A stretch of 64,000 bases of DNA from Kribbella solani (GTDB lineage: Bacteria; Actinomycetota; Actinomycetes; Propionibacteriales; Kribbellaceae): the NCBI RefSeq assembly GCF_014205295.1, contig NZ_JACHNF010000001.1, forward strand, positions 2,170,001-2,234,000, given 5' to 3'. A model generated the notes under the pieces. It saw only the letters and a program-made list of their open reading frames with translations, ran no database searches and was not told where the DNA came from. Below are positions 54,819 through 62,477 of the stretch, one piece after another (within the stretch, counting starts at the first letter, position 1; every line of letters starts with the position of its first letter). The translations under genes and the position numbers were made by a program.

Positions 54819-55772
54819 CTAGCGAGTGGGGTCGAGCAGGAGCTTGCCCACCGTACGGCGGGCGCGCATGTCCTCGTGGGCGGTCGCGACGTCGGACAGG
54901 CCGTACTCGCCGCCGACGATCGCCCGGAGCTTGCCCGCGGCGGTCAGGCCGAACAGCTCGGCGAGCGGATCGCCGAGCAGCCGCGGGTCCTGGAAGCAGT
55001 CGGCCAGCCAGAAGCCGGCGATGGTCTTGGAGCCCTTCATCAGCCGGCTCGAGTCGATCGGCGCGGCGGCCTGCCGCGACGCGGCGCCGAAGGTGACCAG
55101 CCGACCGAAGCGCCCCAGCGCGTCGAACGACTCGTCGAAGGTCGGTCCACCGACCATTTCCAGCACGATGTCGACCGGCCGGCCGTCGTTCGCCGCCAGG
55201 ATGCGGTCCTTCAAACCTTCCGGCGTACCGTCGATGGCCGCGTCGGCGCCCAGCTCCCGCACCTGCCGGCGCTTCTCCTCGGTCGACGCGGTCGCGATCA
55301 CGCGGCCGGCGCCCCAAAGCTTGGCGAGCTGGACCGCGAGCGAACCGACTCCCCCGGCACCGGCATGCACCAGGACGGACTCGCCCGGCTGCAGGTGGGT
55401 GGAGGTCTTCAGCAGGTGCCACGCCGTGGTCCCTTGCAAAACCAGCGCGAGTGCCTGGCCGTCGGTGACGCCCTCCGGCACCTCCCAGGCGTACGCCGAT
55501 TGTGCGACCGCCTTTTCGGCGTACCCGCCGGAACCCACCAGCGCGACCACGCGGCGGCCGTCTTCGGTCCGGCCGACGACCTCGCCGCCCGGGATCAGCG
55601 GCAGCTGGGTGGCGGAAAGGTAGCTGTTCTCCACCTGGTGTGTGTCCGCGTAGTTGATGCCCGCGCGGTCGACCGTGATCAGGACCTGCCCGTCGCCGGC
55701 CACCGGCTCCGGGACCTCGCTGACCTTGAGGACCTCCGGCCCGCCGAACTCAGTGATCTGAATGGCTCGCAT
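54819..55772 (-). CDS. quinone oxidoreductase-like MDR family enzyme
   Basis: The 317-residue NADPH-dependent reductase has the medium-chain dehydrogenase fold without structural or catalytic zinc Cys clusters. The nucleotide-binding loop is VHAGAGGVGSLAVQLAK near 135-151, and the N-terminal AGINYADTHQVENSY segment near 38 is typical of QOR proteins. It probably reduces quinones or enones. It is divergent from a TetR gene, with direct repeats and a palindrome in the 50-bp spacer, and is co-directional with ohr. Confidence 0.92.
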   Translation of the reverse strand: MRAIQITEFGGPEVLKVSEVPEPVAGDGQVLITVDRAGINYADTHQVENSYLSATQLPLIPGGEVVGRTEDGRRVVALVGSGGYAEKAVAQSAYAWEVPEGVTDGQALALVLQGTTAWHLLKTSTHLQPGESVLVHAGAGGVGSLAVQLAKLWGAGRVIATASTEEKRRQVRELGADAAIDGTPEGLKDRILAANDGRPVDIVLEMVGGPTFDESFDALGRFGRLVTFGAASRQAAAPIDSSRLMKGSKTIAGFWLADCFQDPRLLGDPLAELFGLTAAGKLRAIVGGEYGLSDVATAHEDMRARRTVGKLLLDPTR

Positions 55773-55805
55773 ACACCGTACTATACACTGTACGTTACGA
55801 ACGTA
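55771..55805. promoter_or_regulatory. tandem repeats and palindrome, candidate TetR operator
   Basis: Two 12-bp direct repeats, ATACACCGTACT (55771-55782) and ATACACTGTACG (55783-55794), overlap a perfect palindrome TACGTT-ACG-AACGTA (55791-55805). The block fills most of the spacer between the divergent quinone reductase (55772) and TetR (55823) genes, the usual place for TetR binding. Confidence 0.6.
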
Positions 55806-55822
55806 GAAGGGAGCTGGGTCAC

Positions 55823-56470
55823 ATGGCGCGGACGCCGCGGAACACCTTGAGCGCCGACCTGATCGTGCGTACGGCGCTGGAGCTGATGGAGGCGAAGGGC
55901 GCCGGCGCGTTCAGCCTGCGCGGGGTCGCGGCCGAGCTCGAGGTCGGCCCGATGGCCCTCTACACGTACTTCCGGAACAAGGACGACCTGTACGACGCGG
56001 TCCGGAACCACCTGATGTCGCTGCTGCCGCCGGTACCGCCCGAGGTGCCGTGGCCGGACCAGGTGCGAGCGGTGTGCCGGTCGCTGCGGCTGCTGATGCT
56101 CCAGCATCCTTGCCTGGTGCAACTGCTCGGCGGGCGGCCGTTGAGCGGGCACGAGACGGCGCGCGTCGCCGAAGGGCTGCTCGGCGTACTGCGGGCAGCC
56201 GGCTTCGCTCCGGAAGCAGCCGCCCGGACGCACACGACCCTGTTCACGTACGTGCTCGGGTCGGCGTCGTGGGAGATCCAGATGGCCGCCGAGCGGCGCG
56301 ATCCGGAGGCCTGGCGGCGGCTGCGGGTGTCGATCGAGTCGCTGTCGGCACGCGAGTTCCCGGCCGTGGTCGAGCTGGCGCCGGAGCTGGCCCGGACCAC
56401 CGGCGGCGACGAGCAGTTCGACTACGGGCTGGACCTGCTGCTGTCCGGGCTGCAGGCCAGGACAGCCTGA
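55823..56470 (+). CDS. TetR/AcrR family regulator
   Basis: The 215-residue regulator has an N-terminal helix-turn-helix with FSLRGVAAELEVGPMALYTYFRNKDDLYDAV near 32-62 and a tetracycline-repressor-like C-terminal domain. GAAGGGAG precedes the ATG. It is divergent from the quinone oxidoreductase gene and probably represses it, together with ohr, until an electrophile or quinone binds. No redox Cys motif is evident. The convergent neighbour is a TSUP exporter gene 1 bp away from its stop. Confidence 0.92.
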   Translation: MARTPRNTLSADLIVRTALELMEAKGAGAFSLRGVAAELEVGPMALYTYFRNKDDLYDAVRNHLMSLLPPVPPEVPWPDQVRAVCRSLRLLMLQHPCLVQLLGGRPLSGHETARVAEGLLGVLRAAGFAPEAAARTHTTLFTYVLGSASWEIQMAAERRDPEAWRRLRVSIESLSAREFPAVVELAPELARTTGGDEQFDYGLDLLLSGLQARTA

Positions 56471-56471
56471 C

Positions 56472-57218
56472 TCAGAAGAGCATCGTGACGATGGCGAGGA
56501 TGCCGATGCAGACGATCAGCGCGCGGAGCGCGACGGGTGGCAGCCGACGGCCGTAGCGGGCGCCGATAAAACCGCCGATGGTGGAACCGACCGCGATCAG
56601 TACGGCGGCGAGCCAGTCGATCTCGTGCACGATCACGAACAGGATCGCCGCGACCGTGTTCACGACGGTGGCGAGGACGTTCTTCAGACCGTTCATCCGT
56701 TGCAGGTTGGAGTCCAGGCCGAGGCCCAGGATCGCCATCAGCAGTACGCCCTGGGCGGCGCCGAAGTACCCGCCGTACACGCCGGTGGCGAAGACCGCGG
56801 GGATCACCCACCAGGCGCCGCGATGCTGATGCGACGGCGCGCTGACCCAGCGCTTCAGCCACGGCTGGAACGCGACCAGGAGGCAGCCGAGCAGGATCAG
56901 CACCGGGACGACCGCATGGAACGCCGAGTCCGGCAGGGTGAGCAACAGCACTCCCCCGACGATGCCGCCGGCCAGTGACGCCGGGACGAGCCGCACCATC
57001 CGGCCGCGCTGCCCTTCGAGCTCACGGCGGTAGCCGATCGCGCCGGCCGCCGTACCGGGAGCGAGACCGACGGTGTTGCTGACGTTCGCGAGCACGGGCG
57101 GGACACCGACGGCGAGCAGCGCCGGGAAGGTGAGCAGCGTGCCCGATCCCACCACGGCGTTGATCGTCCCCGCGCCCATCCCCGCCACCAGAATGAACGC
57201 CGCCTCGAACCATGTCAT
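56472..57218 (-). CDS. sulfite exporter TauE/SafE family (TSUP) membrane protein
   Basis: The 248-residue membrane protein has seven or eight hydrophobic helices and two TSUP half-repeats. The first contains GAGTINAVVGSGTLLTFPALLAVGVPPVLANVSNTVGL near 15-52, and the second contains GVYGGYFGAAQGVLLMAILGLGL near 143-165. Members move sulfite, taurine breakdown products or other anions. The substrate is not readable. It has no adjacent sulfur genes. The upstream spacer holds the large palindrome at 57307-57398. Confidence 0.92.
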   Translation of the reverse strand: MTWFEAAFILVAGMGAGTINAVVGSGTLLTFPALLAVGVPPVLANVSNTVGLAPGTAAGAIGYRRELEGQRGRMVRLVPASLAGGIVGGVLLLTLPDSAFHAVVPVLILLGCLLVAFQPWLKRWVSAPSHQHRGAWWVIPAVFATGVYGGYFGAAQGVLLMAILGLGLDSNLQRMNGLKNVLATVVNTVAAILFVIVHEIDWLAAVLIAVGSTIGGFIGARYGRRLPPVALRALIVCIGILAIVTMLF

Positions 57219-57306
57219 CGCTGACCGACTCTACGCACCCAACCCCGCCCCCGCAGAACCCGTCCAACCGCCGAACACCACAACCTCGCCACCCCACCCC
57301 CACCCC

Positions 57307-57398
57307 TCCCCAAACCGGTTCGGGGAGCAAAGTCACCCGGACCGGGGAGTCCTGCTACCCGTTTCGGGTAGGTGGGATTCCCCGAACCGGTTTGGGGA
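57307..57398. repeat. 92-bp nested palindrome with 20-bp perfect arms
   Basis: TCCCCAAACCGGTTCGGGGA (57307-57326) and its exact reverse complement at 57379-57398 flank 52 bp holding two inner hairpins, one being CTACCCG-TTT-CGGGTAG (57355-57371). It lies 10 bp after the stop of the SPFH gene and upstream of the TSUP gene, so it may end the SPFH transcript. Confidence 0.85.
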
Positions 57399-57408
57399 GC
57401 GGGGTGGT

Positions 57409-58578
57409 TCAGCGCTGGGGTGGGTTGACGGACGGGGGTTCGGGAGCCGAGGGCTCCTGGGACGGGATGCTCGGCGTGGCCGGGGGCACCGCGGCGCGGT
57501 TGTTGCCGACGGCGGCTGATTCGGCGGCGGCGATTGCCTCGCGGACCGCGTTGTCGGCCTCGGCCACGGCGGCACCACCCGCACCCTCGCCGGCCGCGGC
57601 CGCGTCGAGCTCCGGCACCTCGCCGTCGCTCAGCTCCGGCGCCTTCCAGTCACCCTGCGCCTGCTGCGTGATGCCGGCCACCTGGCCGACCGCGCTGCCC
57701 AGACCCTTCAGCGCGTCACCGATCTCGCTCGGCACGATCCACAGCTTGTTCGCGTCACCCTGGGCGATCGACGGCAGCATCTGCAGGTACTGGTACGCGA
57801 GCAGACCCTGATCCGGCTTGCCGGCGTGGATCGCGTTGAAGACCGTGGTGATTGCCTGCGCCTCACCCTGCGCCTTCAGGATCCGCGCCTGCCGCTCGGC
57901 CTCGGCGCGCAGGATGCGGGACTGCTTGTCACCTTCGGCGGTCAGGATCGCGGACTGCTTCTGGCCCTCGGCGGAAAGCACGGCCGACTGCCGCATACCT
58001 TCCGCGGTCAGGATCGCGGCGCGCTTGTCCCGGTCGGCGCGCATCTGCTTCTCCATCGAGTCCTGGATCGACGGCGGCGGGTCGATCGACCGGAGCTCGA
58101 CCCGGTTCACCCGGATCCCCCACTTGCCGGTCGCCTCGTCCAGTACGTAGCGGAGCTTCTCGTTGATCTCCTCACGGGAGGTCAGCGTCTGCTCCAGGTC
58201 CATGCCACCGATGATGTTCCGCAGCGTGGTCATGGTCAGCTGCTCGATCGCCTGGATGTAGTTCGAGATCTCGTACGTCGCGCGGACCGGGTCGTTCACC
58301 TGGAAGTAGATGACCGAGTCGATCGACACCATCAGGTTGTCCTCGGTGATGACGCCCTGAGGTGGGAACGCGACCACCTGCTCACGCATGTCGATGGTGT
58401 AGCGGACCTTGTCGACGAACGGGGTCAACAGGTTCAGGCCCGGCTGCAAACCGGTCTTGAACTTGCCGAACCGTTCGACGATCCCGACGGTCTGCTGCTG
58501 CACCACCCGGACGGACTTGATCAGTGTGACGATCACCAGTAAGGCGACCAGCGCCAGCACTATGAGGAACGCGGTCAC
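57409..58578 (-). CDS. SPFH/band 7 (stomatin-like) membrane-anchored protein
   Basis: The 389-residue protein has one N-terminal membrane anchor (FLIVLALVALLVIVTLI) followed by an SPFH domain (about 25-190) and a coiled coil rich in AILTAEG/SAVLSAEG repeats near 188-235. The last 100 residues are Ala/Pro/Glu-rich and disordered. Stomatin-type proteins form membrane scaffolds that organise lipids and proteases. It lies downstream of nfeD, the usual genetic partner. The order nfeD then SPFH is conserved in bacteria and supports a joint membrane microdomain role. Confidence 0.94.
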   Translation of the reverse strand: MTAFLIVLALVALLVIVTLIKSVRVVQQQTVGIVERFGKFKTGLQPGLNLLTPFVDKVRYTIDMREQVVAFPPQGVITEDNLMVSIDSVIYFQVNDPVRATYEISNYIQAIEQLTMTTLRNIIGGMDLEQTLTSREEINEKLRYVLDEATGKWGIRVNRVELRSIDPPPSIQDSMEKQMRADRDKRAAILTAEGMRQSAVLSAEGQKQSAILTAEGDKQSRILRAEAERQARILKAQGEAQAITTVFNAIHAGKPDQGLLAYQYLQMLPSIAQGDANKLWIVPSEIGDALKGLGSAVGQVAGITQQAQGDWKAPELSDGEVPELDAAAAGEGAGGAAVAEADNAVREAIAAAESAAVGNNRAAVPPATPSIPSQEPSAPEPPSVNPPQR

Positions 58579-58770
58579 TTCGACCCTCCACTCGGCAGAA
58601 CCCGCAAGACACGGACAGTCTTTCCTATCGACGGGCCATCCGCCGCACCGGTTCCCCGCGCGCCGGATACCGATCCCGCAACTACTCCGGTCCCGCTTCC
58701 GACAGTACTGCGACCCGACCGCAGGACAACGGCCGGCCAGATCGGGGCCGGATCCAGGGTCCGGCCGCGG

Positions 58771-59298
58771 TCAGCCCTGCGGCGGGTCGGTCGGATTCGG
58801 CTGTGGCGGGTCGGTGCTCTCCAGTTGCCGGTCCAGCGGCTCGGCCACCGGGTACACGACCGCGGTCGCGCCGTCGATCGACATCACCTCGACGCGGGTA
58901 CCCGGCGCGATCGTCGACACGTCGTCGTACGGCCGGGCCGTCCACAGCTCACCGCCGAGCCGGATCGAACCACCGCCGTCCGGGTGGATCTCCTTCACGA
59001 CCGTGCCGGACCGGCCGATGACGTGCGCCGAGCCGGTCTTGAGCTCCTGCCCGTGATGGATCTTCCGGACGATCATCGGCCGGATCGCGGCCAGCATCGC
59101 GGCGGCGGTCACCAGCCCGACCACGATCTGCAACCAGAGCAGCCCCGGGAAGAACGCCGCCACCCCGGCCGCGGTGAGCGCGCCGGCGGCCAGCATCAGC
59201 AGCGTGAAGTCGAGCGACGCAAGCTCGGCCAGACCAAGCGCGGCGGCGACGATCAGCCACCCGGCCCACATGTTCTCCCGCAGCCAGTCCATCATCAC
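58771..59298 (-). CDS. NfeD family protein
   Basis: About 175 residues. The first codons are GTG-ATG-ATG, so the exact start is uncertain by two residues. Three or four N-terminal helices (about 12-30, 32-68) are followed by a C-terminal OB-fold domain with IGRSGTVVKEIHPDGGGSIRLGGELWTA near 94-121, typical of short NfeD proteins. NfeD partners with SPFH scaffolds, and the SPFH gene follows 192 bp downstream on the same strand. The C-terminal 20 residues are a Pro/Thr-rich tail. Confidence 0.92.
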   Translation of the reverse strand: MMMDWLRENMWAGWLIVAAALGLAELASLDFTLLMLAAGALTAAGVAAFFPGLLWLQIVVGLVTAAAMLAAIRPMIVRKIHHGQELKTGSAHVIGRSGTVVKEIHPDGGGSIRLGGELWTARPYDDVSTIAPGTRVEVMSIDGATAVVYPVAEPLDRQLESTDPPQPNPTDPPQG

Positions 59299-59356
59299 CC
59301 AAGCCTATCCACCCCAAGGCCATCCCGCCCCACCACGCCGCCGCACCCCGCCCACC

Positions 59357-59444
59357 AACACCGGTGGATATCCACTGCTGTGGCGCCTTCTCCACCGTTA
59401 CACCAGTGGAGAACTCACTAGCCGAGTGGATATCCACTCGTGTT
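59357..59444. repeat. 88-bp nested palindrome
   Basis: The outer arms AACACCGGTGGATATCCACT (59357-59376) and AGTGGATATCCACTCGTGTT (59425-59444) pair at 18 of 20 positions. Each contains the 12-bp palindrome GTGGATATCCAC. An inner perfect 8-bp hairpin, TTCTCCAC (59388-59395) and GTGGAGAA (59406-59413), sits at the centre. It lies between the stop of the ABC ATPase gene and the start of nfeD. Confidence 0.85.
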
Positions 59445-59454
59445 GCCAGGCAGG

Positions 59455-60237
59455 TCAGAAGGCTCGGGCGGTGTAGCGGGAGTCCTGGTGGTGGAGGGTG
59501 AGGGCCAGGTCGAAGGTTTCGCTGAGGGTTTCGGCGGTCAGGGCCTGGTCGATCGGGCCGGCCGACACCAGGCGGCCTTGCTTGAGCAGCAGGGCGTGGG
59601 TGAAGCCGGGTGGGATTTCCTCGACATGATGGGTGACCAGGACCATCGCGGGCGCGCCGGCGGCGGTGGCGATCGAGCTGAGCGAGCGGACCAGCTGCTC
59701 GCGGCCGGTCAGGTCGAGGCCGGCGGCGGGCTCGTCCATCAGCATCAGCTCGGGGTCGGTCATCAGCGCGCGGGCGATCTGTACGCGCTTGCGCTCCCCC
59801 TCGGACAGCGTGCCGAACGTACGGTCCGCGAGGTGCGCGATCCCCAGCTCCGAAAGCAACGCGGTCGCCCGCTCGTGGTCGAGTTCGTCGTACTCCTCGA
59901 TCCACCGGCCGAGCACCGCGTACGAGGCGGAGACGACCACATCGGACACGCGCTCGCTCTTCGGCAGCCGGTCCGCGAGCGCGGCGCTGGTGAGTCCGAT
60001 CCGGGGGCGCAGCTCGAACACGTCGACGGTGCCGAGTACGTCACCGAGCAGGCCGACGACGCCGGCGGTCGGATGCATCTGCGCGGCCAGGATCTGCAGC
60101 AGCGTGGTCTTGCCGGCGCCGTTCGGGCCGATCACCACCCAGCGGTCGGCCTCGTCGATGGTCCAGTCGATCCCGTCGAGCAGACGCGCGTCCCCACGTA
60201 CGACCGACACCCCGGCCAGCTCCACCACTGCAGTCAT
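59455..60237 (-). CDS. ABC transporter ATP-binding protein without adjacent permease
   Basis: About 260 residues from ATG 60237, preferred to the TTG two codons earlier. Walker A is VIGPNGAGKTTLLQ near 36-50, the signature is TLSEGERKRVQIARAL near 142-157, and Walker B is ELMLMDEPAAGLD near 163-176. SEGERKR replaces the common SGGQ form and is typical of the YlmA/mycobacterial serB-neighbour group. No permease is close, so it may work with a distant membrane protein or in a soluble role. It is divergent from the conserved hypothetical gene. Confidence 0.9.
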   Translation of the reverse strand: MTAVVELAGVSVVRGDARLLDGIDWTIDEADRWVVIGPNGAGKTTLLQILAAQMHPTAGVVGLLGDVLGTVDVFELRPRIGLTSAALADRLPKSERVSDVVVSASYAVLGRWIEEYDELDHERATALLSELGIAHLADRTFGTLSEGERKRVQIARALMTDPELMLMDEPAAGLDLTGREQLVRSLSSIATAAGAPAMVLVTHHVEEIPPGFTHALLLKQGRLVSAGPIDQALTAETLSETFDLALTLHHQDSRYTARAF

Positions 60238-60298
60238 GCACAAAACCTAAGGGGTCGCCGTTGGCACCCGGCAGTTGGGTGGTGCGAGACTTGCGGGC

Positions 60299-61033
60299 GT
60301 GCTGACGACCTCCGCCTCCGTCCGGTTCACGGTCTGGACGAACGCGATGCTGACCGGCGCCTGCGACCCGGACACCGCCGCCCAGAAGATCCTCGGTGAC
60401 GACGTCGGTCATCACGTCGCCGGGCTGGCCGGTCATCCCGAGCCGGCCACGCTGCCGGTCGCGCTGAACCTGCTGCGCGCCGCTGGTACGACGCAGGCGC
60501 ACCTCGCGCTGCCCGTACCTGGCGATCCGATCGGCCTGGCCGGGCCGCCGCCCTTCAACGAGGCCGCGCTGGAGACGGGCGAGGCGGTGGTGCTGACCGG
60601 GCCGGAGATCGGGTTGATCCCGGCGTACGTCGGCCCGGCGGTGCAATGGTCCGTACTGCCGGCCGCGAGTCCACTGCCCGCGGACTTCGGCGAGGCGGAT
60701 CGTGCGTTGCGGCTGGCGCTGATCGATGCGGCCGAGTCGCTGGCCGCGCTCGATGTGGCGCGGTGGAAGCCGGAGGTCGCCGATGCGCTGATCGACATCC
60801 GGAAGATCGGTCGGGGTAGTGGCGACGAGTTGGCTCCCGGGTACGAACCGCGGGCGGTGAAGGCGGCCGCGACGGCGCGGCGGTGCCTGGCGATCGCGGA
60901 CGCGGCGCTCGAAGACGACGGCGCCGCGGTCACCGGCGCCGAGGCGGACGCCCGCCGCCGCGCACTGCTCGACCTGGCCGCCGCGGCCCGCCGAGCCCTC
61001 GTAGCCGCCTGCGCGCCACCCCCACTCACCTAA
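60299..61033 (+). CDS. conserved hypothetical protein
   Basis: About 244 residues from GTG 60299, preferred over a start 24 nt earlier because it removes a short Gly/Arg leader and follows closely on the divergent ATPase gene. The sequence has no membrane segment or recognised motif. It is Ala-rich with alpha/beta character and a Gly/Pro-rich middle (GPEIGLIPAYVGPAVQWSV near 99-117). Its place between an ABC ATPase and serB suggests conserved actinobacterial context, but no function can be assigned. Confidence 0.85.
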   Translation: MLTTSASVRFTVWTNAMLTGACDPDTAAQKILGDDVGHHVAGLAGHPEPATLPVALNLLRAAGTTQAHLALPVPGDPIGLAGPPPFNEAALETGEAVVLTGPEIGLIPAYVGPAVQWSVLPAASPLPADFGEADRALRLALIDAAESLAALDVARWKPEVADALIDIRKIGRGSGDELAPGYEPRAVKAAATARRCLAIADAALEDDGAAVTGAEADARRRALLDLAAAARRALVAACAPPPLT

Positions 61034-61068
61034 CCCACCCACGCCTGCTCCGACCAGCGCAGCCGCCA

Positions 61069-61152
61069 TTTGGGTGGTTAACCCCGTACGTTGCCCCTTA
61101 GCACCTCGCAGGCGGGAGGTGAAGAGGCGATTTGCGGGGTTAACCACCCAAA
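61069..61152. repeat. 84-bp nested palindrome with 18-bp perfect arms
   Basis: TTTGGGTGGTTAACCCCG (61069-61086) is exactly reverse-complemented at 61135-61152. Inside, CACCTC (61102-61107) and GAGGTG (61116-61121) make a small inner hairpin. The element fills the 195-bp spacer between the conserved hypothetical gene and serB on the same strand. Confidence 0.88.
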
Positions 61153-61228
61153 CGGTGGGCGCGCTGGGTGACTGGGATTCGGACCGGGCGGCGGGGGTTC
61201 CGGGGATTTGGGTAGCGTTCGGGGTGCG

Positions 61229-62443
61229 ATGACTGATCCCGGTGAGGTTGAGAACGCGGCCGAACGGCCGACGCTGCTGGTGACGTTGACGGGTACCGAC
61301 CGGCCGGGGCTGACGTCCGCGGTGCTGTCGACGCTCGCGACCCGTGGGCTCGAGGTGATCGACGCCGAGCAGGTCGTGCTGCGTGGCCGGCTGGTGCTCG
61401 GCGTGCTGCTGTCGGCACCCCGCGACCACAAGAACCTGAAGGAAGAGCTGAAGGCGCTCGCCGACGTGCTCGACGTCGACATCTCGGTGAAGAAGGGTGT
61501 CGGCGACAACGAACCCCGCCGGCAGGGCCGCAGCCAGGTGACCGTGATCGGGCATCCGCTGACCGCCGCCGGGCTGGCCGCGGTGGCCGGCCGGATCGCC
61601 GACACCGGCGCGAACATCGACCGGATCAGCCGAATGGCCCGGTACCCGGTGACCGCGATGGAGATCGCCGTGTCCGGCGCCGAGCCGGAAACACTTCGCA
61701 GCGTGCTCGCGCAGGAGGGCGTACGCCAGCACCTGGACATCGCCGTCCAGGACGGCGGCCTGTACCGGCGGGCGAAGCGGCTGATCGTGATGGATGTCGA
61801 CTCCACGCTGATCCAGGGCGAGGTGATCGAGATGCTCGCCGCCCACGCGGGACGGCTGGAAGAGGTCGCCGCCGTCACCGAGAAGGCGATGCGTGGCGAG
61901 CTCGACTTCGCCGACTCGCTGCGGCACCGGGTCGCCGCACTCGAAGGCCTGCCGGCGACCGCGCTCGACGAGGTGTACGCCGCGATCGAGCTGGCGCCCG
62001 GCGCGCGGACCTTGGTGCGTACGTTGAAGCGGCTCGGCTACCAGTTCGCGATCGTCAGTGGCGGATTCAGCCAGATCACCGACAAGCTGGCCGCCGAGCT
62101 CGGCATCGACTACGCGAAGGCGAACGAGCTGGAGATCGTCGACGGCAAACTCACCGGCCGCGTGGTCGGCGAGATCGTCGACCGTCCCGGCAAGGCGACC
62201 GCGCTGCGCGGCTTCGCGGTCCGGTCCGGTACGCCGCTGACGCAGACGGTCGCGATCGGCGACGGCGCGAACGACCTGGACATGCTCGCCGCGGCCGGTC
62301 TCGGCGTCGCGTTCAACGCCAAACCGGTGGTCCGCGCGGCCGCCGACACCCACCTCAGCGTCCCGTATCTGGACACCATCCTCTACCTCCTCGGCATCAC
62401 CCGCGAGGAAGTCGAAACCGCCGACGCGGACACGCCGGCCTGA
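61229..62443 (+). CDS. serB: phosphoserine phosphatase SerB with N-terminal ACT domains
   Basis: The 404-residue enzyme makes serine from phosphoserine. Residues 15-170 form two ACT-like regulatory domains (LLVTLTGTDRPGLTSAVLSTL and QVTVIGHPLTAAGLAAVAGRI starts) that probably bind serine. The HAD phosphatase core has motif I DVDST (189-193), a MRGELDFADSLRHRVAALEGL cap, ISGGFSQITDKLA-type motif II (here IVSGGFSQ), and GDGANDLDM motif IV. ATG 61229 is chosen over one 21 nt earlier. A SerB-like paralogue follows 34 bp downstream. Confidence 0.95.
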   Translation: MTDPGEVENAAERPTLLVTLTGTDRPGLTSAVLSTLATRGLEVIDAEQVVLRGRLVLGVLLSAPRDHKNLKEELKALADVLDVDISVKKGVGDNEPRRQGRSQVTVIGHPLTAAGLAAVAGRIADTGANIDRISRMARYPVTAMEIAVSGAEPETLRSVLAQEGVRQHLDIAVQDGGLYRRAKRLIVMDVDSTLIQGEVIEMLAAHAGRLEEVAAVTEKAMRGELDFADSLRHRVAALEGLPATALDEVYAAIELAPGARTLVRTLKRLGYQFAIVSGGFSQITDKLAAELGIDYAKANELEIVDGKLTGRVVGEIVDRPGKATALRGFAVRSGTPLTQTVAIGDGANDLDMLAAAGLGVAFNAKPVVRAAADTHLSVPYLDTILYLLGITREEVETADADTPA

Positions 62444-62477
62444 CCGGCCGGTTGCCCCCGGCGGGCCCCTACGATCC

